DNA from: Bacillota bacterium
GTDB taxonomy: Bacteria; Bacillota; Bacilli; Bacillales; Cytobacillaceae
Length of the DNA: 13,396 bases
NCBI GenBank assembly: GCA_023387295.1
Contig: JAEWIG010000370.1
Span: forward strand, 1 to 13,396
Direction: 5' to 3'
Positions 7,227-13,396 of this stretch are shown here, piece by piece. The first letter of the stretch is position 1; every line of letters starts with the position of its first letter. The notes under the pieces are model-generated. The model was given only the letters and a program-made list of their open reading frames with translations. It did not search any database and was not told where the DNA came from. The position numbers and the translations under genes were made by a program.

Positions 7227-8336
7227 TTGAAAAAACGTAAATTTGGTTTAGCGTTATCTCTTGTACTAGCCGCTGGAACGATTCTAGGTGCTTGTGGAAA
7301 AGCTGATGACAAGAAAGATGAAGGAACAGCTAACGGTGGAGATACTGAAAGCACATTCTCTGTAGCAATGGTTACGGATGTTGGTGGGGTAGATGATAAA
7401 TCATTTAACCAATCAGCATGGGAAGGTATTAAAGAATTTGGTGATAAAAACGGATTGAAGCAAGGAAAAGGCGGCTATGATTACCTACAATCAAAATCAG
7501 ACGCTGACTATTCAACAAACCTTAATAAACTTTCTCGTGAAGGCTTCAACTTAGTTTTTGGTGTAGGATTCTTAATGGAAAATGATATTAATGAAATTGC
7601 CGGGCAACAAACAGATACTCACTTCGGGATCATCGATGGTGTTGTTGACCAACCAAACGTAGTAAGCGTAATGTTTAAAGAACAAGAAGCTGCTTTCTTA
7701 GCAGGTGTGGCTGCTGCAAAAGCAACTAAAACAAATAAAATCGGTTTCATCGGTGGAATGGAAATTCCAGTTATTGAGCGCTTTGAATCAGGTTTCGTAG
7801 CAGGAGTTCATTCAGTAAACCCTGATCTTAAAGTTGAAGTTAAATATACTGGTGCGTTTGACAAAGCTGAACTTGGTAAAACAACAGCTTCATCTATGTA
7901 TTCTTCTGGTATCGACGTTATTTTCCACGCAGCTGGTGGTACTGGTAACGGATTATTTACAGAAGCGAGAGACCTTAAGAAGAAAGATCCTTCTAAAGAA
8001 ATTTGGGCAATTGGTGTAGATACAGACCAAACTGCTGAAGGTATTGTTGAAATTGACGGGAAAGAGCATAACGTTATCTTGACTTCAGCGATGAAGGGTG
8101 TACATCATGCTGTACTTGATATTTCAGAAAAAGCTAAAGCTGGTAACTTCCCTGGTGGAACAACTATGAATTATGGTTTAGCTGAAGATGGAGTTAGTTT
8201 AGCTCCAATCAACCCTGAAGTAGCAGCTAAAGCTGACATCGAAGCAGCAGTTAAAGAATGGACAGATAAGATCAAGAATGGTGATATTACTGTTCCAGGA
8301 ACTCGAGATGAGCTTAAAGCATTTATAGGGGCATAA
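7227..8336 (+). CDS. nupN: BMP/PnrA-family nucleoside-binding lipoprotein
   Basis: This is the extracytoplasmic solute-binding subunit of a nucleoside ABC importer. The 369-aa product starts at TTG with a basic MKKRK, a hydrophobic stretch and the lipobox LGAC (20-23), so Cys23 should be lipidated and hold the protein on the outer face of the membrane. After a charged linker, the BMP domain begins with VAMVTDVGGVDDKSFNQSAWEG (47-68), a purine-binding PnrA hallmark; GFIGGMEIPVIERFESGFVAG (173-193), HAAGGTGNG (234-242) and IGVDTDQ (262-268) are further family motifs. Family members bind purine nucleosides; B. subtilis NupN belongs to a guanosine transporter. Codon choice looks more biased than in neighbours (many GGT, GCT and AAA), consistent with high expression. 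Two terminators follow before the ATPase gene. Confidence 0.93.
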   Translation: MKKRKFGLALSLVLAAGTILGACGKADDKKDEGTANGGDTESTFSVAMVTDVGGVDDKSFNQSAWEGIKEFGDKNGLKQGKGGYDYLQSKSDADYSTNLNKLSREGFNLVFGVGFLMENDINEIAGQQTDTHFGIIDGVVDQPNVVSVMFKEQEAAFLAGVAAAKATKTNKIGFIGGMEIPVIERFESGFVAGVHSVNPDLKVEVKYTGAFDKAELGKTTASSMYSSGIDVIFHAAGGTGNGLFTEARDLKKKDPSKEIWAIGVDTDQTAEGIVEIDGKEHNVILTSAMKGVHHAVLDISEKAKAGNFPGGTTMNYGLAEDGVSLAPINPEVAAKADIEAAVKEWTDKIKNGDITVPGTRDELKAFIGA

Positions 8337-8344
8337 TAATAATT

Positions 8345-8392
8345 AAAAAAGGAATAAGCGGGTTTATTAACCGGCCCCTTGTTCCTTTTTTT
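8345..8392 (+). terminator. Terminator after nupN (first of two)
   Basis: A long imperfect hairpin begins AAAAAAGGAATAAG and ends CTTGTTCCTTTTTT, giving 14 pairs with one G-U, plus an inner GGTT/AACC stem. A run of eight T follows at 8385-8392. It begins 8 bases after the nupN stop and would let most transcripts end after the lipoprotein gene. Confidence 0.88.
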
Positions 8393-8405
8393 CTAAAAAT
8401 TTAAT

Positions 8406-8440
8406 TGAAGGGAAGAATAAATTCTCCCCTTCACTTAGAT
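8406..8440 (+). terminator. Second terminator-like hairpin after nupN
   Basis: TGAAGGGAAGAAT (8406-8418) pairs with ATTCTCCCCTTCA (8421-8433) with one A-C mismatch; the innermost pairs must open to form a loop. A T-rich tract (CTTAGATTTTT) follows. It is less canonical than the first hairpin. Confidence 0.55.
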
Positions 8441-8687
8441 TTTTATTTTAGTAGTAAATTATTTTTTAGAAGGTCTGACATCTTACTACTGGTAAGTTTT
8501 TCTTTTGTTCAAACAATAAAGTAAAAAATTCAAGTAGATAAGTGCCTGGCTCCATCGCCTAGAAATTATCGTGATAAAGTTAATATGGTAGTAGTAGGTG
8601 AAGTTTCAACCTACTCTAGAGTTTACTTTATACGAAGAGTATCTAGTTAAGGCGCCGCTTACGCTATTCTATGCTAGGAGTGAAAAA
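8441..8687 (+). other. Structured leader between nupN and nupO
   Basis: This gene-free stretch carries several inverted repeats. AGTAGTAA (8450-8457) can pair with TTACTACT (8483-8490), while CTTAC (8482-8486) can pair with GTAAG (8492-8496) just before TTTTTCTTTT; the two pairings exclude each other. TTATC-GT-GATAA lies at 8566-8577 and AGTAGGT/ACCTACT at 8593-8599/8609-8615. AGGTCTGACATCTT at 8471-8484 resembles the ymfC palindrome. I see no convincing sigma-A promoter and no match to a known purine riboswitch core. It may be an attenuator or only AT-rich spacer. Confidence 0.4.
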
Positions 8688-10223
8688 ATGGAGTATGTAA
8701 TTGAGATGCTCAATATTCGTAAAGAGTTCCCTGGAATTGTTGCGAACGATAACATAACCCTACAACTTAAAAAGGGCGAGATTCATGCCTTACTTGGGGA
8801 AAATGGTGCTGGAAAATCAACCTTGATGAACGTTCTTTTTGGACTGTATCAACCTGAAAAGGGTGAGATTTTAGTAAAAGGAAAGCCTGTGAAAATTACC
8901 AATCCTAATATTGCCAATGATCTTGGAATAGGGATGGTTCACCAACATTTTATGCTTGTTGATCCATTTACAGTAACAGAGAATATTATTTTAGGAAAAG
9001 AGACAACAAGAGGCGGAAGAATTGATATTAAAAAGGCAGAGAGAGAAGTTAGAGAAATTTCCGAAAAGTATGGATTAGCTGTTGATCCTGAAGCGAAAAT
9101 CTCTGATATTTCTGTTGGGATGCAGCAACGTGTTGAAATCTTGAAGACTTTATATCGCGGCGCTGAAATTCTGATTTTTGATGAACCAACAGCCGTATTA
9201 ACTCCTCAAGAAATTCATGAGCTAATTCAAATCATGAAGGCACTTATTAAAGAAGGAAAATCTATCATTCTCATAACACACAAGCTCAAGGAAATTATGG
9301 AAGTGTGTGATCGAGTAACTGTTATTCGAAAAGGGGTTGGAATTGGAACACTAAATGTTAGTGAAACAAATCCAAATGAACTAGCTAGTTTAATGGTAGG
9401 AAGAGAAGTAACCTTTAAAACAGAAAAAACAGAAGCACAACCTAAAGAAAATGTACTTGAAATAAGTAATCTCCATGTAAAGGATACTCGAGGACTACCT
9501 GCAGTAAATAATTTAAGCTTATCTGTAAGGGCAGGGGAAATCGTAGGTATCGCAGGGGTTGACGGGAATGGTCAAACTGAATTACTAGAGGCGATTACTG
9601 GACTTTGTAAAGCAGAAAGCGGCTCAGCAAAACTGAATGGGAAAGAGTTACTTAACCGCCCTCCAAGAAAAATAATCGAAGCTGGAATTGGTCATATCCC
9701 CCAAGATCGGCATAAACATGGACTGGTCCTTGATTTTCCGATTGGAGAAAATATGGTTCTACAAACCTATTATCAACAACCATATACCAAAAATGGTGTG
9801 TTAAATTTTAAAGAAATTTACAAACAAGCAAATTCATTAATTAAAGAATTTGACGTTCGAACACCGAATGAACATACATTAGCAAGAGCATTGTCTGGAG
9901 GAAATCAACAAAAGGCGATTATTGGGCGTGAAATTGATCGAAATCCGGATCTTTTAATTGCTGCACAGCCAACACGTGGACTTGATGTTGGTGCGATTGA
10001 GTTTATCCATAAACGATTAATCGAACAGCGTGATAACGGAAAAGCAGTTCTCCTTATTTCATTTGAACTTGATGAAATCATCAACGTAAGTGATCGAATT
10101 GCTGTTATTTATGAGGGTGAAATCGTTGCTATTGTAGATCCGAAAGAAACGACTGAACAGGAGTTAGGATTATTAATGGCTGGTTCGAAACGGAAGGAAG
10201 CAGGTGAACAAGCAAATGTCTAG
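8688..10223 (+). CDS. nupO: Nucleoside ABC importer ATP-binding protein (two fused ATPase domains)
   Basis: NupO powers the importer from the cytoplasmic face. The 511-aa protein has two ABC domains. The first has Walker A GENGAGKST (37-45), the Q-loop segment MVHQHFML (83-90), a degenerate signature SVGMQQ (142-147), Walker B ILIFDEPTA (161-169) and the H-loop ITHK (196-199). The second has a degenerate Walker A GVDGNGQTE (290-298) with Gln in place of Lys, an intact LSGGNQQK (402-409), and LLIAAQPTRGLD (422-433) in which the catalytic Glu is Gln. This asymmetry is usual for the sugar/nucleoside class, so only one composite site should be fully competent. ATG 8688 has AGGAGTG at 8676-8682; an in-frame codon at 8598 would add 30 unrelated residues without a binding site. 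It overlaps nupP by 8 bases. Confidence 0.93.
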   Translation: MEYVIEMLNIRKEFPGIVANDNITLQLKKGEIHALLGENGAGKSTLMNVLFGLYQPEKGEILVKGKPVKITNPNIANDLGIGMVHQHFMLVDPFTVTENIILGKETTRGGRIDIKKAEREVREISEKYGLAVDPEAKISDISVGMQQRVEILKTLYRGAEILIFDEPTAVLTPQEIHELIQIMKALIKEGKSIILITHKLKEIMEVCDRVTVIRKGVGIGTLNVSETNPNELASLMVGREVTFKTEKTEAQPKENVLEISNLHVKDTRGLPAVNNLSLSVRAGEIVGIAGVDGNGQTELLEAITGLCKAESGSAKLNGKELLNRPPRKIIEAGIGHIPQDRHKHGLVLDFPIGENMVLQTYYQQPYTKNGVLNFKEIYKQANSLIKEFDVRTPNEHTLARALSGGNQQKAIIGREIDRNPDLLIAAQPTRGLDVGAIEFIHKRLIEQRDNGKAVLLISFELDEIINVSDRIAVIYEGEIVAIVDPKETTEQELGLLMAGSKRKEAGEQANV

Positions 10224-11262
10224 TCGTCTTAAGAATATGGTTATTCCTGTATTAGCGGTTCTATTAGGTATGCTTGTAGGAACTATAATCATGCTAATTA
10301 CGGGTTATAACCCTATAGATGCCTTTATCGCACTATGGAATGGTGCCTTTGGCGAAATTTATTATGCTGGTGAAGTTATCCGACAAGTAACTCCACTAAT
10401 TCTTGCTGGATTAGCTGTCGCCTTTGCATTTAAAACTGGTTTATTTAATATCGGAGTAGAAGGACAACTTATTGTCGGCTGGCTAGCAGCTGTTTGGGTA
10501 GGAGTGGCTTTTGAACTTCCAAAAATCATTCATTTACCTTTAGCAGTTTTAGCTGGAGCTGTAGCAGGTGCTCTTTGGGCTTTCATTCCTGGACTTTTAA
10601 AAGCAAAATTTCGTGTTCATGAAGTTATTGTTACAATCATGATGAATTATGTGGCTCTTCATGTTTCAAATCATATTATTCGGACATTTCTTTCTGAAAA
10701 AAGTGACCGAACAGATAAAATTTTTGAAACAGCTTCACTTAGATCTCCGTTTTTAGAAGGGATAACGGATTATTCCCGTCTACATTGGGGGATTGTCATT
10801 GCCCTTGTCTCTGTCTTTTTGATGTGGTTTATTTTAGAAAAGACATCTCGTGGTTTTGAATTAAGAGCAGTAGGATTTAACCAGCATGCTTCTGAGTACG
10901 CAGGTATGAATGTTCGCTCTAATATTATTTTATCTATGGTCATTTCAGGGGCTTTTGCTGGTCTTGCAGGAGCTATGGAAGGTCTTGGTACATTTGGGTA
11001 CGCTGCAATTCGAGGCGGTTTTACGGGTGTAGGATTTGATGGAATTGCGGTTGCGCTACTTGGTGCAAATGGACCAATTGGCATTATCTTAGCCGCTTTA
11101 TTATTCGGAACCTTAAAGGTCGGAGCATTAAATATGCCGTTAGAAGCAGGTGTTCCAAATGAGCTTGTTGATATTATTATCGCTTTAATTGTATTCTTTG
11201 TAGCAGCTAGTTATATGCTTCGCATCTTTATTGAGCGAATTAGCAAAAAGGGGGTGAAGTAA
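10216..11262 (+). CDS. nupP: Nucleoside ABC importer permease 1
   Basis: NupP is one of two integral membrane subunits forming the translocation path. The 348-aa protein starts with a short basic segment and a first membrane helix (about 8-29), and has roughly eight to ten hydrophobic segments. Family signatures of the BPD_transp_2 type are visible: FNIGVEGQ (77-84), HEVIVTIMMNY (135-145), RGFELRAVG (212-220), a probable contact loop for the ATPase, and GFDGIAVALLG (273-283). I chose ATG 10216 because AGGTGA (10202-10207) lies 8 bases before it; GTG 10204 in the same frame is the alternative and would add four residues (MNKQ). It overlaps nupO by 8 bases and its stop abuts the nupQ start, so the three are one translation-coupled unit. 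Confidence 0.91.
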   Translation: MSSRLKNMVIPVLAVLLGMLVGTIIMLITGYNPIDAFIALWNGAFGEIYYAGEVIRQVTPLILAGLAVAFAFKTGLFNIGVEGQLIVGWLAAVWVGVAFELPKIIHLPLAVLAGAVAGALWAFIPGLLKAKFRVHEVIVTIMMNYVALHVSNHIIRTFLSEKSDRTDKIFETASLRSPFLEGITDYSRLHWGIVIALVSVFLMWFILEKTSRGFELRAVGFNQHASEYAGMNVRSNIILSMVISGAFAGLAGAMEGLGTFGYAAIRGGFTGVGFDGIAVALLGANGPIGIILAALLFGTLKVGALNMPLEAGVPNELVDIIIALIVFFVAASYMLRIFIERISKKGVK

Positions 11263-12222
11263 GTGAGCTTAATGGATATGTTATTAATCATTATTCCTTC
11301 TACCCTTTTGTGGGCAGCGCCACTTATTTTCACTGCGTTAGGTGGAACGTTTTCCGAACGTTCGGGAGTTGTTAACATTGGACTAGAAGGTTTAATGGTC
11401 ATCGGTGCGTTTACAGCAATCGTCTTTAATTTAACGTTTGTTGATGTATTTGGTAATATGACACCATGGGTTTCATTACTAGCTGCGATGCTAGTTGGAG
11501 CGTTTTTATCCGTGTTTCATGCTGTTGCGTCCATTACCTTTAGGGCTGACCAAGTTGTATCGGGTGTGGCAATCAACTTATTAGCAGTTGGAGCCTCTCT
11601 ATTCCTTGTAAAATATATTTATGGAAAAGGTCAGACTGATATTATTCAAAAAGGATTCCATAAAGTAGATATCCCATTTTTGAGTGATATTCCGGTGATT
11701 GGTGAGTTGTTTTTTTCCAACACATACTATACTTCTTTCGTAGCGATTATCGCTGCATTTATCGCATGGTATGTCATATTTAAAACACCATTTGGTTTAA
11801 GACTTCGTGCAGTTGGAGAACATCCAATGGCTGCAGATACAATGGGAATCAATGTAACAAAAATCCGTTATATCGCTGTCATTATCTCAGGAGCTCTTGG
11901 AGGAATTGGTGGCGGTATTTATGCCCAATCGATCACTTCAGATTTTGGTCATGCGACAATTAGTGGTCAAGGATTTATGGCATTAGCAGCGATGATATTT
12001 GGAAAATGGCATCCTCTTGGAGCCATGGGCGCGGCATTGTTCTTCGGTTTTGCACAGAGCTTAAGTATTATTGGTTCAAACCTACCGTTCTTGCAGAACA
12101 TTCCTAACGTTTACTTACTAATTGCTCCATATGTTCTTACCATCATTGCATTAACAGGCTTTATTGGCCGTGCGGATGCACCAAAGGCATCTGGAGAGCC
12201 ATATATAAAGGGAAGTCGTTAA
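11263..12222 (+). CDS. nupQ: Nucleoside ABC importer permease 2
   Basis: NupQ is the second membrane subunit, probably forming a heterodimer with NupP. The 319-aa protein shares the BPD_transp_2 fold, with SERSGVVNIGLEG (31-43), FRADQVVSGVAINLLA (93-108), TPFGLRLRAVGEHP (175-188) and GQGFMALAAMIFGKW (235-249), and about eight membrane segments. Both permeases carry an RAVG loop that should meet the ATPase. The GTG start follows the nupP stop directly, with GGGGGTG at 11249-11255 upstream; ATG 11272 is a possible but less well-spaced alternative. The gene ends the importer unit, and a long hairpin follows 15 bases later. Length and motifs match B. subtilis YufQ/NupQ. Confidence 0.91.
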   Translation: MSLMDMLLIIIPSTLLWAAPLIFTALGGTFSERSGVVNIGLEGLMVIGAFTAIVFNLTFVDVFGNMTPWVSLLAAMLVGAFLSVFHAVASITFRADQVVSGVAINLLAVGASLFLVKYIYGKGQTDIIQKGFHKVDIPFLSDIPVIGELFFSNTYYTSFVAIIAAFIAWYVIFKTPFGLRLRAVGEHPMAADTMGINVTKIRYIAVIISGALGGIGGGIYAQSITSDFGHATISGQGFMALAAMIFGKWHPLGAMGAALFFGFAQSLSIIGSNLPFLQNIPNVYLLIAPYVLTIIALTGFIGRADAPKASGEPYIKGSR

Positions 12223-12237
12223 GATTCTTCCAATTTG

Positions 12238-12284
12238 AAAGAGAAAGTCCTATTTCTATGATTAGAATTAGGACTTTCTCTTTG
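12238..12284 (+). terminator. Terminator of the nupO-nupQ unit
   Basis: A 20-bp stem with one internal mismatch (12238-12257 with 12264-12283) closes a 6-base loop. The right arm ends TTTCTCTTT, an interrupted T-tract. It begins 15 bases after the nupQ stop. Confidence 0.85.
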
Positions 12285-12315
12285 TATGTACAAACAAAAT
12301 CGTCGTTTTAATAAC

Positions 12316-12345
12316 TTGAAAATCTGAAATAGGGCAAGTTATAGT
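12316..12345 (+). promoter_or_regulatory. Candidate sigma-A promoter for ymfF, overlapped by an inverted repeat
   Basis: TTGAAA (12316-12321) and TATAGT (12340-12345) are separated by 18 bases. The arms TAACTTG (12312-12318) and CAAGTTA (12335-12341) form a perfect 7+7 inverted repeat that covers part of both elements. The leader to ymfF would be about 90 nt and AT-rich. A repressor could use the repeat, but it may be chance. Confidence 0.45.
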
Positions 12346-12440
12346 AAGAATATGATTTAAATTAAGGAAGAATGTAGAAAATATATTTAAATAAACATTA
12401 CTGCTACATAATACCCAGTTTAAAAATAGGAGGACGACAA

Positions 12441-13396
12441 ATGGAAGCTATTTCTGAATCGATTAAACAAATGAAGGGCTATCGACTTCACATCATAAAA
12501 ACAGATAAGTATAAAACCAATACAATAGTGTGGAAAATGAAAGCCCCGCTAAGTAGAGAAGCTGTGACGAAACGGGCTTTGATGCCATATGTTTTACAAA
12601 GTAATAGTGAAAGTTATCCAACGACAGGGAAGCTGCGTTCCTATTTAGATGAGCTTTACGGTGCAACGCTTTATGTTGATTTAGCGAAAAAAGGTGAGTA
12701 CCACACCATTAGTTTTTCCATAGAAATAGCAAATGAAAAATTTTTAGGTGATAACGAGCCACTATTGAAAAAAGGATTTCAACTTTTAACAGAGGTTTTA
12801 ACGAAACCGAACTTACAAGGAAACGCCTTTGATGCAGAAACGGTCGAGAAAGAAAAACGAACGTTAAAGCAGCGAATACAATCTGTATATGATGATAAAA
12901 TGCGTTATTCAAGCTACAAGCTAGTAAAAGAAATGTGTAAAGATGAGCCTTATGCTTTACATGTTCACGGTGAAAAAGATGATGTTGACTACATTACACC
13001 TGAAGGTTTATATGAATACTATGAAGCAGCGTTAAAGAACGATGAGCTCGATCTGTATATTGTAGGAGACGTTAATGAAGAAGAAGTGCAAGCATATGCT
13101 GGTGATCTACTACAGTTTCAAGATAGAAATACAGAGGTTATTGATTCATTACAATATCAGCCGAAAGGAAGTCCGAATATCGTTCGAGAAGAACAAGATG
13201 TAAAGCAAGGAAAATTAAATATTGGTTACCGTACGAATATTACTTATGGAGATCCGGATTATTATGCATTACAAGTATTCAACGGTATTTTCGGAGGGTT
13301 TTCACATTCAAAACTTTTTATAAATGTAAGAGAAAAGGCCAGTCTTGCGTATTATGTATCAAGTAGACTTGAAAGTCATAAAGGGCTCATGATGGT
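12441..13396 (+). CDS. ymfF: M16 peptidase-like protein YmfF, 3'-truncated by window edge
   Basis: The frame is open from ATG 12441 to the window end, giving 318 residues of a protein that is usually about 425 aa. AGGAGG at 12428-12433 lies 7 bases upstream. The product begins MEAISESIKQMKGYRLHI and has M16-type features: YPTTGKLRSYLDELYGATLYVDLAKKG near 59-85, a charged segment EKEKRTLKQRIQSVYDDK, LDLYIVGDVNEEEV, and GGFSHSKLFINVREKASLAYYV in the second half, the R-Y region of the C-terminal M16 domain. The zinc motif HxxEH is absent where it would be expected in the first 80 residues, so this is the catalytically silent partner type; in Bacillus it pairs with YmfH. Databases link YfmF/YfmH-type proteins to EF-P modification; I recall the link but cannot test it here. 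Confidence 0.88.
   Translation, partial: MEAISESIKQMKGYRLHIIKTDKYKTNTIVWKMKAPLSREAVTKRALMPYVLQSNSESYPTTGKLRSYLDELYGATLYVDLAKKGEYHTISFSIEIANEKFLGDNEPLLKKGFQLLTEVLTKPNLQGNAFDAETVEKEKRTLKQRIQSVYDDKMRYSSYKLVKEMCKDEPYALHVHGEKDDVDYITPEGLYEYYEAALKNDELDLYIVGDVNEEEVQAYAGDLLQFQDRNTEVIDSLQYQPKGSPNIVREEQDVKQGKLNIGYRTNITYGDPDYYALQVFNGIFGGFSHSKLFINVREKASLAYYVSSRLESHKGLMM

Noticed and set aside
8542..8560. GTGCCTGGCTCC-like string, similar to short dispersed repeats I recall in some Bacillus genomes
   Set aside because: There is only one copy in the window and no paired arm or target duplication, so a repeat call cannot be supported here.
8393..8687. A purine riboswitch before the nucleoside importer ATPase gene
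   Set aside because: I could not find the conserved three-way junction core or the loop sequences of the known purine class.
8598..8687. 30-residue N-terminal extension of NupO
   Set aside because: The added residues do not resemble an ABC ATPase, no binding site precedes them, and they cover the inverted repeats of the leader; ATG 8688 has a strong site.
9552..9584. Possible inactivating mutation in the second NupO ATPase domain (GNGQT instead of GKS/T)
   Set aside because: The degenerate second Walker A and the Gln in Walker B are standard for this class of double ATPases, not decay.
10770..11084. Reverse-strand frame of 104 codons opposite nupP
   Set aside because: It lies wholly opposite a conserved permease, has no ribosome binding site and has the repetitive A/P/S composition of an antisense shadow.
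11354..11365. Perfect 12-bp palindrome CCGAACGTTCGG, resembling a PurR half-box pair
   Set aside because: It lies inside nupQ and encodes the conserved F-S-E-R-S-G segment. PurR sites are normally upstream of genes and spaced differently.
12709..12912. Reverse-strand frame of 67 codons opposite ymfF
   Set aside because: The forward frame is an intact M16-family protein with a strong binding site; the reverse frame shows no domain features.

Overview
The window looks like chromosomal core DNA of a low-GC, endospore-forming Bacillota, most likely a Bacillaceae member. Gene order dapA - rnjB - tepA - ylzJ - spoIIIE - ymfC ... ymfF matches, from memory, the Bacillus subtilis dapA-to-ymfF neighbourhood. 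Ribosome binding sites are strong AGGAGG types, TTG and GTG starts occur, and all genes lie on the + strand. spoIIIE, tepA and a candidate sigma-G promoter point to a spore former.

Layout. Positions 1-728 hold the 3' part of dapA (lysine/diaminopimelate synthesis). A good sigma-A promoter then drives rnjB (RNase J2), which ends at a terminator. tepA (ClpP-like protease) and ylzJ overlap by 4 bases and sit behind a candidate forespore sigma-G promoter. A short gap with an extended -10 element and an adjacent hairpin leads to spoIIIE (DNA translocase), closed by a very strong terminator. A gap of about 300 bp carries a promoter and an 18-bp perfect palindrome in front of ymfC (GntR/HutC-type regulator). 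Next comes a complete nucleoside-type ABC importer: lipoprotein nupN, then after two terminators and a structured leader, nupO (double ATPase), nupP and nupQ (permeases). A long hairpin ends that unit. The window closes inside ymfF, a catalytically degenerate M16 peptidase-family protein.

How the parts work together. The importer would bind nucleosides outside the membrane through NupN and move them through NupP/NupQ using ATP hydrolysis at NupO. YmfC sits just upstream with no clear terminator before nupN. The palindrome near its start, and a partial copy of it in the nupN-nupO gap, make it a plausible local regulator; this is inference. SpoIIIE, TepA and the ylzJ product fit spore chromosome packaging and forespore/spore physiology. 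RNase J2 is an RNA-decay enzyme.

I found no mobile element, CRISPR array, tRNA, rRNA or clearly unknown gene system. The window is mostly ordinary core genome. The points worth a second look are regulatory: the sigma-G promoter of tepA, the shared YmfC-like site, the attenuator-like leader before nupO, and an RNase J2 that keeps its full metal-binding set.
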